Made by a program: the position numbers and the translations under genes
Assembly (NCBI GenBank): GCA_036336695.1
Contig: JAYZFQ010000071.1
Location: 1-36,496 of the forward strand
Source: GCA-2729515 sp036336695
Lineage (GTDB): Bacteria; Myxococcota_A; UBA9160; SMWR01
Direction of reading: 5' to 3'
DNA: 36,496 bases
Part shown: in pieces, positions 1 to 7,828 of the stretch
Position numbering within the stretch: the first letter of the stretch is position 1
Layout: each line of letters opens with the position of its first letter
Notes under the pieces: model-generated
What the model was told of the DNA's origin: nothing
Databases searched by the model: none
Seen by the model: only the letters and a program-made list of their open reading frames with translations

Positions 1-777
1 CACGAGCGCTTCCCCGTCCGCCGAGAAGCGGGCCGCGATCTCCTGTTCGACTCTCGCCTCGATCCATTCGCTGTCCCGTCTCTGGCTATCGGCAAGTTCG
101 GCCAGAACCCTGAGGAGTTCCGGGTTGAAATCGCGCGCGAGTTCGGCGAGAAGTGCCCGAACCCGGTTGCGCGTGTAGGCTGGCGAGGCGTTACTCGCAT
201 CCTCTCGCCAGTTGAGACGGCGCGACCGGGCAAAGCGTTCGATTTCCTCCCGGGACACCCCGAGGAGCGGCCGCACGACGTCCAATCCGGGCACGAGATC
301 CGCCCAGCGTTCGGGGATGCCTCCGAGGCCATCGGGACCCGTCCCCCGCAACAGCCGCAGGAACACGGTCTCGGCCTGATCGTCCCGGTTGTGGCCCGTG
401 GCGATTCGGGTCGCCCCGACGACTCGCGCGGCATCCGCCAGGGCCGCGTAGCGCGCCGAGCGCGCCGCCTCCTGGAGCGTGAAACGCTCCCGGCTCGGAC
501 CCGTTCGGTCGCAGTCGGGCGGTGCCTCCCGAGTCTCGACACGCACCCGCCACGCGGCACCCAGTTCGGCCACCAGGGCGGCATCGCTATCGGAAGCCGC
601 GCCCCGGAGCCCGTGGTTCACGTGCCCGATCGAGAGTTCCAGCCCAAAGGGACCCGACAACTCGTGCAGGGCGGAAAACAGGCTGACGGAATCCACACCG
701 CCGGACACGGCCACCAGGACCGGGGTGTCCCGGATGCCGAGCCGCGTCAGGCCTGCGGCGAGGCTGCGGAGTAGCAC
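1..777 (-). CDS. tilS: tRNA(Ile)-lysidine synthase TilS (3' part outside window)
   Basis: Enzyme that converts C34 of the CAU-anticodon tRNA-Ile to lysidine with ATP, so that the tRNA reads AUA. The visible 259 residues run without a stop from a GTG at 777 to the left edge. They hold the PP-loop motif SGGVDS at residues 25-30, HVNHGLRG near 52, and a later TGHNRDDQAETVFLRL stretch, all typical of the N-terminal adenylating domain of TilS. The family is usually over 400 aa, so the C-terminal domains lie outside the window. No ATG lies in frame near the start; an ATG at 785 preceded by GGAGG is out of frame and stops after 12 codons. It diverges from the aminotransferase at 803 and may share its promoter box. 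Confidence 0.93.
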   Translation of the reverse strand, partial: MLLRSLAAGLTRLGIRDTPVLVAVSGGVDSVSLFSALHELSGPFGLELSIGHVNHGLRGAASDSDAALVAELGAAWRVRVETREAPPDCDRTGPSRERFTLQEAARSARYAALADAARVVGATRIATGHNRDDQAETVFLRLLRGTGPDGLGGIPERWADLVPGLDVVRPLLGVSREEIERFARSRRLNWREDASNASPAYTRNRVRALLAELARDFNPELLRVLAELADSQRRDSEWIEARVEQEIAARFSADGEALV

Positions 778-785
778 GCCCCCAT

Positions 786-793
786 GGTATAGC
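786..793. promoter_or_regulatory. Shared symmetric -10 box for tilS and the aminotransferase
   Basis: The self-complementary core TATA (788-791) reads TATAGC on the plus strand, 9 nt before the aminotransferase ATG at 803, with a TG one base upstream (extended -10). It reads TATACC on the minus strand, 8 nt before the tilS GTG at 777. Neither gene has a usable Shine-Dalgarno sequence at that start. A bidirectional promoter giving two near-leaderless mRNAs is inferred. Confidence 0.45.
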
Positions 794-802
794 CTCCGGG
801 CC

Positions 803-2182
803 ATGCCCCCCATCTCGTTCGACGCGGTCAGTGCACTCGATCGCTCCCACCTCGTCCACCCGATCTCGGAATTCGCACGGTCCGAGGGCCGTGGCGCCCA
901 GATCTTCGTGGGGGGACACGGCGTGGAACTCGAGCTCGCCGACGGCCGCACGGTCATCGACGGCTTTTCCGGCCTCGCCAACATCAACGTCGGTCACGGC
1001 CGCACCGAAATCGCCGAAGCCGTGGCCGAGCAGATGCGCGCCCTGGCCTACTACCCCTCCTTCTGGGATTTCGGCAACGCCCCGGCCGCACGTCTGGCCG
1101 GACGCCTCGCCGACCTCCTGCCGCAGGACCGCGGACTGCGTCACATGCTGTTCGGGACCAGCGGGAGCGACGCGAACGAAACGAACTTCCGCCTCGCGCG
1201 GGAGTACCACGCGGTGCGCGGCCACCCGGAGAAGCAACGCATCGTCTCCCGGCGCTGGGGCTTTCACGGCACCACCCGGGCCGCGGGCAGCGCGACGGGA
1301 ATCACGGCCTACCACGTGAACGCTGCACCCACACGGGATCACCTCCATGTGGCCCCCCCCTACTGCTACCGCTGCGAGTTCGGAGCCGTGCACCCGGGGT
1401 GCGGCCTGCCCTGCGCCGGCGACCTGGAGCGGACTCTCGAGCGCGAGGGGGCCGGCACGATCGCAGCCTTCGTGGTCGAACCCGTGCTGGGCACCGGCGG
1501 CATGGTGGTGCCCCCGCCCGACTACTTTGCCGAGATCCAGGACATCTGTCGCCGCCACGACGTGTTGTTGATTCTCGATGAAGTGATCACGGGTTTCGGG
1601 CGCACGGGACGCTGGTTCGCCATGGAGCACTGGGACGTCCAGCCCGACCTGGTGTCGCTCGCGAAGGGAATTTCCTCGGGATACCTCCCGCTCTCGGCTG
1701 CTGTGATGTCGGAGCATGTCTACGAGACCCTTCGGGATGGAATGCCGCGAGGCCTGCCCTTCATGTACGGGCTCACGTCGAACAACCATCCCGCCTGCTG
1801 CGCCGCGGCCCTGGCGAACCTGGAGATCCTCGAATCCGAGGGGCTCGTCGACAACGCCCGGGAGGTGGGTGCCTACCTGCTGGAGCGCCTGGTCGAGAAG
1901 TTCTCTGACTCGCCGATCGTCGGAGAAGTCCGCGGCCTGGGGATGCTTACCGCCATCGAGATCGTCCGCGACCGCGCCACGAAGGAGCCGTTTCCCAACG
2001 TCGCCGACGCGCACTGGATCGGCGACGCCTGCTTCGAGCGGGGGCTCATCGCGCGTGCCCTGTTCCAGTCGGTCGCCCTCGCGCCGCCCCTGTGTGCGAC
2101 CCGGCATGACGTCGACCGGATGATCGCCATCCTCGCGGACGTCTGGCCCGAGGCAGAACGCCGCTTCGCATCAGCGGCCTGA
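803..2182 (+). CDS. Class III (omega) aminotransferase, PLP-dependent
   Basis: Pyridoxal-phosphate aminotransferase of the class III family (beta-alanine/omega-amino acid:pyruvate type); the substrate cannot be told from sequence. The 459-aa protein opens with the family-typical HLVHP segment and has LILDEVITGFGRTG with the PLP-pyridine aspartate D259. The Schiff-base lysine is K288 in SLAKGISSGYLP. A Cys quartet (C188, C191, C200, C204) sits in the segment reading PYCYRCEFG and PGCGLPC; some members of the family share this. The ATG at 803 is chosen because family similarity begins within a few residues, while longer in-frame extensions upstream run into tilS. It is monocistronic and ends 12 nt from the convergent MaoC gene. 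Confidence 0.9.
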   Translation: MPPISFDAVSALDRSHLVHPISEFARSEGRGAQIFVGGHGVELELADGRTVIDGFSGLANINVGHGRTEIAEAVAEQMRALAYYPSFWDFGNAPAARLAGRLADLLPQDRGLRHMLFGTSGSDANETNFRLAREYHAVRGHPEKQRIVSRRWGFHGTTRAAGSATGITAYHVNAAPTRDHLHVAPPYCYRCEFGAVHPGCGLPCAGDLERTLEREGAGTIAAFVVEPVLGTGGMVVPPPDYFAEIQDICRRHDVLLILDEVITGFGRTGRWFAMEHWDVQPDLVSLAKGISSGYLPLSAAVMSEHVYETLRDGMPRGLPFMYGLTSNNHPACCAAALANLEILESEGLVDNAREVGAYLLERLVEKFSDSPIVGEVRGLGMLTAIEIVRDRATKEPFPNVADAHWIGDACFERGLIARALFQSVALAPPLCATRHDVDRMIAILADVWPEAERRFASAA

Positions 2183-2194
2183 CCACCGCGGGAA

Positions 2195-3070
2195 CTAGGC
2201 GCCCAGGGCGCTCGCGGTTCCGAGCAGCACGCGGGTTCCGTCGTCCTTGTCCACCCACACGTCGCAGTGGACCCGGTGGGCCGAGCCCTCGGCCACCTCT
2301 TCGCGCACCTTGGCTCGCGCCGTGACGGTCTCGTCGACCCACAGGACGTTCGTGAGCTTGACGGACATCCGCCCCCCCTGGCGCCAACCCATGCCGAACG
2401 CGCGCTCCATGACTTCCGAGACGAAGCAGGTCGACATCATTCCCTGGACCACGATGTTCGGAAAGCCCAACTTTCGCGCCTGCTCGGCGTCCGTGTGGTA
2501 GTTACGGCCCGGCCCGGAGAACATCCAGCAGCGGCGGGCGTCGATCGTCTTGGTACACGGCGCGAGGTCCCTGCCCGTTGCGGTGGGAAACGGGGGGCGA
2601 ACGCGATTTTCCTTGCTCCGTGCCGTCGACCCAGCGACGACAAATCCTCCCGCCTCCTGCGGCTCGGAGCGCTCCGCCGGGAGAAAGGATTGAAACGTCC
2701 GCCCGCGAACCAGGAGCCGGCCCTCGGCGGCGTCGAGGAGGTCGGTCTCGTTCACCACGTAGTCGCGTCCGCGCTTGTGGAACCGCTCGATGATCGTGGA
2801 ACGCGTCAGGACACGGCCGCCCACCGGAATCGGGGCGAAGAGTTCCCAGTCCTGCTGCGCGTGGAGATTGCCGAACAGGTTCTTGAGATACCACTCGCCG
2901 ACGTGCTTGTAGCACTCGGAGTGGTGGAGGAGCGGCGGCGCCCACTCGTCGTGGGCGGGGTTGTGGTCGTCCAGGGCATCGGCGTAGAAGGCAACACCCT
3001 CCCGGGTGATCTCGTATTCGTTGCCCCCGCAGTGCCGGCCGACGTAGGCAGGTTCGCCGATCAGGTTCAC
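2195..3070 (-). CDS. MaoC-like double hot-dog dehydratase/hydratase
   Basis: A 291-aa protein with two tandem hot-dog halves, as in MaoC-type enoyl-CoA hydratases and FAS1-like dehydratases that act on CoA thioesters. The N-terminal half has DDHNPAH (34-40) and the C-terminal half has RNYHTDAEQA (189-198), both in the place of the GDxNPxHxD hydratase motif. The start chosen is GTG 3070, because AGGGAG sits about 6 nt upstream and similarity begins at once. In-frame ATGs at 3109 and 3118 would add 13-16 residues. It is divergent from an acyl-CoA ligase, so a shared role in acid or lipid catabolism is plausible (inference). Confidence 0.85.
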   Translation of the reverse strand: MNLIGEPAYVGRHCGGNEYEITREGVAFYADALDDHNPAHDEWAPPLLHHSECYKHVGEWYLKNLFGNLHAQQDWELFAPIPVGGRVLTRSTIIERFHKRGRDYVVNETDLLDAAEGRLLVRGRTFQSFLPAERSEPQEAGGFVVAGSTARSKENRVRPPFPTATGRDLAPCTKTIDARRCWMFSGPGRNYHTDAEQARKLGFPNIVVQGMMSTCFVSEVMERAFGMGWRQGGRMSVKLTNVLWVDETVTARAKVREEVAEGSAHRVHCDVWVDKDDGTRVLLGTASALGA

Positions 3071-3103
3071 GTCGCGCTCCCTTTCTCTGGTGCCGGTCGA
3101 GTC

Positions 3104-3109
3104 TATCAT
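3104..3109 (+). promoter_or_regulatory. -10-like box TATCAT
   Basis: TATCAT lies 7 nt before an ATG at 3117, with no Shine-Dalgarno between, which places the expected transcription start at or next to that ATG. No clear -35 is seen. It lies inside the divergent MaoC leader. Confidence 0.4.
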
Positions 3110-3116
3110 TCGAGCC

Positions 3117-3182
3117 ATGTCAGCGTCCCTGCACCGAACTCCACCGCGCGCTGAGCCGGCCGGGCGGAGCAGCTCGTCATGA
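3117..3182 (+). CDS. Putative 21-codon leader peptide before the acyl-CoA ligase
   Basis: A short open frame of 21 codons (starts MSASLHRTPP, ends GRSSSS) begins 7 nt after a TATCAT box. Its TGA overlaps the ATG of the acyl-CoA ligase as ATGA. The layout suggests a leaderless leader peptide whose termination feeds reinitiation on the ligase. The composition is not diagnostic. It may be chance: a GGGCGGAG sequence about 10 nt before 3179 could serve the ligase directly. Confidence 0.3.
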   Translation: MSASLHRTPPRAEPAGRSSSS

Positions 3183-4708
3183 GCGCTCCGGGTAGCGAGG
3201 CCAACATTTCCTACTGGGTCCGGGAGCACGCGGAAAAACGCGGGGCCCGGACGGCGGTCGTCGACCCGACGCACCGGCTCGACTACGCAAACCTCGAGGG
3301 ACGTGTCCGGCGCTGTGCCGGATTCCTGGCCGATCGGGGCATCGGTCGGGGCGATCGCGTCGCCCTCGTGCTGCCCAACAGTTCCGCGTACCTCGAACTC
3401 GTCCTGGGTGCGGCTCGGCTCGGAGCGATGGCCGTTCCGCTCAACGCCCGGCTCACACCGCGGGAGCTGGGTGGCTTGCTCCAGGACGCCGCGCCGAGGC
3501 TGCTCGTGTGCGATGGCGAGCGGGTCGGGCAGCTGCCCGGGGCGTGGTCCGTGCTCGGCGCGGGAGACTACGAGGCGACACTGGCGGGTGCGTCTCCCCG
3601 CGAAACGGTGGCCCCGGTGTTGCCCGAGGACCCCGTCATCCTGATGTACACCTCGGGAACGACGGGCACGCCCAAGGGCGCGCTCCTCCCGCACCGGAAG
3701 ACGCTCTTCAACGCGCGCAACGCCGAGATCTTTTTCGAACTGTCTGCCGAGGACCGGGTGCTCGTCGTGCTGCCCCTCTTCCATTCCTTTGGCTTGAAGA
3801 TCCTGGCCCTGCCCACGCTCTACGCCGGCGGCCAGGTCGTCCTGGAACCGCGCTTCGATGCCTCCGCGGTGTGGGACGCCGTGGCACGCGAGCGGATCAC
3901 CTTCTTCGGCGGCGTGCCCTCGATGTTTCGTGCGTTGCTCGATGCCCTCGGCGACGAGCGCGACCGCTCGTCCCTGCGCTTTCTCTTCACCGCCGGCGCA
4001 GCCATCCCGGTGGAAGTCGTGCACGCATTCCAAGCCCACGGGCTCGTGCTCAAACAAGGCTTCGGACAGACGGAGACGTCGATCCTCTGCTGCCTCGAAG
4101 CCAAGAACGCGGTGCGGAAAGCGGGAAGCGTCGGGACGCCCGTGCGCCATGCCGAGGTTCGCCTCGCCGCGCCGGAATCCCTGGCCGCGCCCCCGGACCG
4201 CTGGGAAGACGTACCCCCCGGAGAGACCGGCGAGATCGTCGTGCGCGGGCCGATTCTCATGACGGGATACTGGCGCCGACCCGAAGCGACCGCCGAGGTC
4301 CTGCGCGGCGACTGGCTGCGTACCGGGGACCTCGCCCGAGCCGACGAGGAGGGCTTCATCACCCTGGTCGGACGCGCGCGGGACATGTACATCTCCGGCG
4401 GCGAGAACGTGTACCCCGCCGAGGTCGAAGCCGTCTACGCCGAGCACCCGGCCGTGCGGGAGATCGCCGTGGTCGGCGTACCCGACGCACACTGGGGCGA
4501 GGTGGGCCATGCCTACTGCGTTCCCGAAACCGGCGCGGCCTGGGACGAGGCGCAGCTGCGTGCCTGGGGCGCCGGCCGTTTGGCAGACTTCAAACTTCCC
4601 AAGCGCTTCTTTGCCGTGGATGGGTTGCCGAGAACCGAAACCGGGAAGGTCATGAAGCACCGGCTCGCGCCCGGCGCCACCTCCCCTTCAGCGGAGACCT
4701 CACCGTGA
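3179..4708 (+). CDS. AMP-dependent acyl-CoA synthetase/ligase
   Basis: ANL-superfamily enzyme of 509 aa that activates a carboxylic acid as acyl-AMP and then as the CoA thioester. The P-loop is YTSGTTGTPKG (157-167). An FGQTE adenine-binding motif follows, then TGD in GDWLRTGDLA, the hinge GRARDMYISGGENVYP, and the C-terminal catalytic lysine K490 in ETGKVMKHRL. Its length and the GGENVYP hinge fit medium/long-chain fatty acid or aryl acid ligases; substrate is unresolved. It overlaps the next gene by 4 nt (GTGA) and is divergent from a MaoC hydratase. Confidence 0.9.
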   Translation: MSAPGSEANISYWVREHAEKRGARTAVVDPTHRLDYANLEGRVRRCAGFLADRGIGRGDRVALVLPNSSAYLELVLGAARLGAMAVPLNARLTPRELGGLLQDAAPRLLVCDGERVGQLPGAWSVLGAGDYEATLAGASPRETVAPVLPEDPVILMYTSGTTGTPKGALLPHRKTLFNARNAEIFFELSAEDRVLVVLPLFHSFGLKILALPTLYAGGQVVLEPRFDASAVWDAVARERITFFGGVPSMFRALLDALGDERDRSSLRFLFTAGAAIPVEVVHAFQAHGLVLKQGFGQTETSILCCLEAKNAVRKAGSVGTPVRHAEVRLAAPESLAAPPDRWEDVPPGETGEIVVRGPILMTGYWRRPEATAEVLRGDWLRTGDLARADEEGFITLVGRARDMYISGGENVYPAEVEAVYAEHPAVREIAVVGVPDAHWGEVGHAYCVPETGAAWDEAQLRAWGAGRLADFKLPKRFFAVDGLPRTETGKVMKHRLAPGATSPSAETSP

Positions 4709-6264
4709 GCGCCGGCACCCGGTTCCTGCTCCTGGCCGCGGCGGCCACGGTGCTGCTCTATCCCCTCGCCTACGCGGATGTCTACGCCGGTGACGCCGTC
4801 ATCCACCTGATCTACGCCGAAAATGCGGCCCGCGGACATTTCTACGAGTTCAACCTCGGCGAAGTCACCGCAGGCGTGACCAGCACGGGCTACATGCTCC
4901 TGCTCGCCGGACTCTTCCGCCTCCTGCCCGCACCCCTCGTCCCCATCGCGGCGAAGTTGTTGGGAGCCTTGGCCTGGTTCGCGTCGCTCGCGTTCGTGTA
5001 TGCCGCTGCGCGCCGGTGGCTGCACGACTGGCGTTGGGCCGCGGCGGCGGCATTGACCTGCGGCCTGTTGCCCGGCTCGGTCCACAACGCGAACGTCGGC
5101 ATGGAAACGCCGTTTTTCCTCTTGTGGACTGCGGGCTGGCTCGCCCTCGCGGCGCGCTGGGACTGGTTCGACGGAGCGGCGATCACGTGGCGCCGGGAAC
5201 TGCTCGCCGGCGCCCTCCTCGGTTTCGGGTTCTGGCTTCGGCCCGAAGCCGTCCTCGTGAGCGCGGCCGCATTTCCCGTGCGGGCATTGTCCGTCGCGCG
5301 CCTGAAAGGTCCCGGAGCCGTCTTCGGCGCACTGCTTCCGGGAGCTGCCGCCGCCCTTGCGGTCGCTGGGGTGGCGCTCGGCTTTCACTACTACCACTCC
5401 GGCCTCTGGCTGCCGACCTCCGGGCGTTCCCGGATGTACCTCGCCACCCTCACATCCTGGCGCCTGGGACCGTTCCTGTTCGATCCCGCCTTCGCAAAAC
5501 GCCTGCTCGCGTATGCACCACTCACCGCGCTTTTCCTGCTTGGAAGCGTCCGACTCCTCAGACAGCGTTCGGGTTGGGGCCGATTCGTCGTTCTGCTCTT
5601 CGTTTTCGGCTTCGGCGTCTACAGCTTCCTCACGGGGGCTCACCACCTCTCGCGATACACCGCGTTTCTCTTCCCGGGCTTCGTTCTTGTGGCCGCGGCA
5701 GGCGCCCAGGGGTTTGCTGCCGCCTTCCCGGTCCGACGTCGACTGATCCTGGGTTCGCTGGCGACGATCGTGGCGGTTCTGTTCGTGGCGGAGGGAACCG
5801 TCCGCGTCTTCAATCTCGACCCACGCGGCGAGGACCGCCTCGGTCGTCGCGGCACCTTTGGCGAACTGCGCAACGCCCCCCTGGCGCGCCAAGCCCACAG
5901 CGAGGCGTGGCTCGAGCGTCTCGGGCAACCCCGGGAGCGCCCCATCGTATTGGCGATGCAGGAGGTCGACCTGCGTTACTACCTCGACAACCGCTTCGTC
6001 GTCCGTTCGCTCGACGGTCGCGTCGACCCGCTCCTCCTCGAGTTCGCCGCTCCGGACTACGTGGACCACATCGGGTATTTTCGTGCTCGCGGCGTCCACT
6101 TCCTTCTCGACGCCCCGAACTACATCCCCGAGTACAAAACGCGCTTTTCCATTGCCTGGCTCCGTGGTCTCGACCCAGGCGCCCACGGCTCCCACGAGGG
6201 AATGCGCTTCGAACGGCTGAACAACGCCGCCGCCTGGCGGCTGCGGGAAAACCGCAATCGCTGA
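4705..6264 (+). CDS. GT-C fold polytopic glycosyltransferase-like membrane protein
   Basis: A 519-aa inner-membrane protein with about ten hydrophobic segments over its first 370 residues and a soluble C-terminal part. The first luminal loop, YAGDAVIHLIYAENAARG followed by FNLGEVTAGVTSTGY (residues 27-62), matches the acidic loop of GT-C enzymes (consensus like DDAxIxxRYAxNLxxG...NxGExVxGYT). Those enzymes use polyprenyl-phosphate sugars. This suggests transfer of a sugar to an envelope glycan or lipid on the periplasmic side. The GTG start overlaps the ligase stop as GTGA, so it is translationally coupled. The acceptor and sugar are unknown. Confidence 0.7.
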   Translation: MSAGTRFLLLAAAATVLLYPLAYADVYAGDAVIHLIYAENAARGHFYEFNLGEVTAGVTSTGYMLLLAGLFRLLPAPLVPIAAKLLGALAWFASLAFVYAAARRWLHDWRWAAAAALTCGLLPGSVHNANVGMETPFFLLWTAGWLALAARWDWFDGAAITWRRELLAGALLGFGFWLRPEAVLVSAAAFPVRALSVARLKGPGAVFGALLPGAAAALAVAGVALGFHYYHSGLWLPTSGRSRMYLATLTSWRLGPFLFDPAFAKRLLAYAPLTALFLLGSVRLLRQRSGWGRFVVLLFVFGFGVYSFLTGAHHLSRYTAFLFPGFVLVAAAGAQGFAAAFPVRRRLILGSLATIVAVLFVAEGTVRVFNLDPRGEDRLGRRGTFGELRNAPLARQAHSEAWLERLGQPRERPIVLAMQEVDLRYYLDNRFVVRSLDGRVDPLLLEFAAPDYVDHIGYFRARGVHFLLDAPNYIPEYKTRFSIAWLRGLDPGAHGSHEGMRFERLNNAAAWRLRENRNR

Positions 6265-6307
6265 CCGGCAGCGGGCGCTGCCACTCGGCGACCGCCGTCG
6301 GATCGCC

Positions 6308-6313
6308 TATCAT
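6308..6313 (+). promoter_or_regulatory. -10-like box TATCAT before the HD hydrolase gene
   Basis: TATCAT lies 9 nt before an in-frame TTG (6323) and 15 nt before the ATG (6329) of the HD gene; no Shine-Dalgarno is visible. It resembles the other start-proximal -10 boxes of this window. Confidence 0.35.
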
Positions 6314-6328
6314 CGTTTCGCATTGCCG

Positions 6329-6961
6329 ATGGATGATCCTGCCGAAACGATCAGTGCGGAAGACCAGGCGCGCATGGTCCGTGCCGCCGAATACGCGCAC
6401 CGCTGGCACGCGACACAGACCCGGAACAAGACGCAGATCCCCTACGTCAGTCACCTGATCCAGGTCGCAGGGCTCGTGCTCGAACACGGTGGGGACCCGG
6501 ACCAGGCCATCGCCGGTTTTCTCCACGACGCGCTCGAGGATGCGCCCGATCCGGACGAAGGAGCGCGGCGCAGAGAACAGATCGCCGATGTCTTTGGTCC
6601 CGGAGTCCTCGAAATCGTCGAGGACTGCACCGACACCGAGGCCGACGAGTCCCGGGAGAAGAAGCGGCCCTGGCGCGAGCGCAAGCAGCGCTACCTCGCC
6701 CACCTCGCCACGGTTTCGGACCGCAGTCGCCTCGTCGCCGCGTGCGACAAGCGCCACAATCTCCACGCAATCGTCTGGGATGTGAAGACCCACGGCGATT
6801 CCGTGTTCGGGCGCTTCAAGAGCAGCAGCCCTGAAGACCAGGTCTGGTACTTCAATGGCATCCTCGAAACGGTGCGGGACTCCATCCCGCCGCGCCTCGG
6901 CAACGAACTCGCGGATCTATTGGAGGATCTGCGTGGGATCGTCGCGGCACGGCGCACCTGA
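6329..6961 (+). CDS. HD-domain hydrolase, SpoT/MESH1-like small alarmone hydrolase
   Basis: A 210-aa single-domain HD phosphohydrolase. The metal-binding and catalytic pattern of the RelA/SpoT hydrolase domain is visible: H24 in YAHRWHATQ, H42 in PYVSHLIQVA, H66-D67 with E70-D71 in FLHDALED, and D140 with N144 in AACDKRHNL. No synthetase, TGS or ACT domain is present, so it resembles stand-alone alarmone hydrolases (MESH1 type) that break (p)ppGpp or NADPH-like substrates. The exact substrate is inferred. An in-frame TTG two codons upstream (6323) is an alternative start. It stands alone, followed by tRNA-Met on the other strand. Confidence 0.8.
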   Translation: MDDPAETISAEDQARMVRAAEYAHRWHATQTRNKTQIPYVSHLIQVAGLVLEHGGDPDQAIAGFLHDALEDAPDPDEGARRREQIADVFGPGVLEIVEDCTDTEADESREKKRPWRERKQRYLAHLATVSDRSRLVAACDKRHNLHAIVWDVKTHGDSVFGRFKSSSPEDQVWYFNGILETVRDSIPPRLGNELADLLEDLRGIVAARRT

Positions 6962-6980
6962 GCGATTCCAGGCACCGGGC

Positions 6981-7057
6981 TGGTAGCGGTGGGCAGACTC
7001 GAACTGCCGACCTACGGCTTATGAAGCCGCCGCTCTAACCGACTGAGCTACACCGCC
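6981..7057 (-). tRNA. tRNA-Met (CAT anticodon)
   Basis: A complete 77-nt cloverleaf including an encoded CCA. The acceptor strands GGCGGTG and CACCGCT pair with a terminal G-U. The D arm is GCTC/GAGC, the anticodon stem GCGGC/GCCGT encloses the loop TTCATAA (anticodon CAT), and the T arm GGCAG/CTGCC encloses TTCGAGT. It lacks initiator features, so it is an elongator Met tRNA or, less likely, the lysidine-modified tRNA-Ile2. Identity elements cannot be weighed here. Confidence 0.9.
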
Positions 7058-7106
7058 ACCGTGACCCGGTCCGCAGGGACCGGAACCCCCCGGGTGGTGG
7101 GGCAGT

Positions 7107-7760
7107 TTAGCGAACGAGTTCGGCGTCGCCGTCCGGCGCCGGCGGACCCGCCGGGGCGTTCTCGCCCGAAGCGATGGGCGGGAAGAGCGCCGTCTCGATC
7201 GCGTCGACGCGGTCCGAGAGGGCCTTGAACTCTCGGCTGGACGGCCCGGCCCCGCCGGAGCCCGCCTTTCCATCCGCCGCTCCGGCGACCCGTGGGGCGC
7301 CGCCGCCAGCGCCAAACGCGTAACGAACCACCTTCTGGGCGAGCGTATCGAGCTGCGGAATGATCTCGGCGAGGCTGCCGGACTGGATGAAGATCCTCCG
7401 CGCCGAGGCCTCCTCCGCCTCCCCCGGCACCACTTCCGCACAGCGCATATCGAGACTCGCTCCGTCCCCGAAGCGAGTGAAGGAACCGTAGAGTACGAAG
7501 TCGGCCCCCTCCGCCTCGGCGGTCTCCCGCGCCGCCGCGATGTCCGCGGGCGGCGCTTCGGACGACGCCTGGCGCACGACCACGACGTCCTCGTACTGGT
7601 CGAGTCGCGCTGCGATCATCTCGGCGAGCCCGGACTGGAGGTAGCTCGACTCTTCGCCGGCCGCGTGCACGGCGAGGGGCAGTAGCGCGATGCGCACGGC
7701 GGCGGCCTGGGCGGGAAGTGCCAGGAACACGAGGGCGATCGCGATCGGTCCAATCCGCAC
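7107..7760 (-). CDS. Secreted protein with TolB/FlgO-like N-terminal domain
   Basis: A 217-aa exported protein. Residues 1-20 form a signal peptide ending LPAQA. The sequence that follows (VRIALLPLAVH, then LQSGLAEMIAARLDQYEDVVVVR, then ADFVLYGSFTRFGDGASLDMR) has the pattern of TolB N-terminal and FlgO/CsgG-like domains found in periplasmic proteins and lipoproteins. A Gly/Ala/Pro-rich tail contains one amphipathic helix (FKALSDRVDAIETALF). The start is GTG 7760, with AGGAG 11 nt upstream. A weak promoter (TTGACC at 7832-7827, 17 nt, TACCCC) overlaps the end of the upstream deaminase gene. The function is unknown. Confidence 0.65.
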   Translation of the reverse strand: MRIGPIAIALVFLALPAQAAAVRIALLPLAVHAAGEESSYLQSGLAEMIAARLDQYEDVVVVRQASSEAPPADIAAARETAEAEGADFVLYGSFTRFGDGASLDMRCAEVVPGEAEEASARRIFIQSGSLAEIIPQLDTLAQKVVRYAFGAGGGAPRVAGAADGKAGSGGAGPSSREFKALSDRVDAIETALFPPIASGENAPAGPPAPDGDAELVR

Positions 7761-7828
7761 GAGGCAGCGTGCTCCTGTCTGCAAGGGCTTCGGACGCCGC
7801 AAAGGGGTAGCCGGACGCCCGAGATGGG

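Noticed and set aside
3109..3118. ATG at 3118 or 3109 as the MaoC start
   Set aside because: They would add residues not similar to the family, and the AGGGAG before GTG 3070 is the stronger ribosome-binding site, though the longer form is not excluded.
4513..6195. Long minus-strand open frame of 560 codons opposite the GT-C gene
   Set aside because: Low-complexity Glu/Gly/Arg composition typical of the complement of a high-GC gene; no motif; the plus frame encodes clear membrane helices.
7066..7083. Perfect 7-bp hairpin (CCGGTCC, GCAG, GGACCGG) as an intrinsic terminator
   Set aside because: It has no T-run on either side. It may be an attenuating or processing hairpin between the TolB-like gene and tRNA-Met, but I cannot support a terminator.
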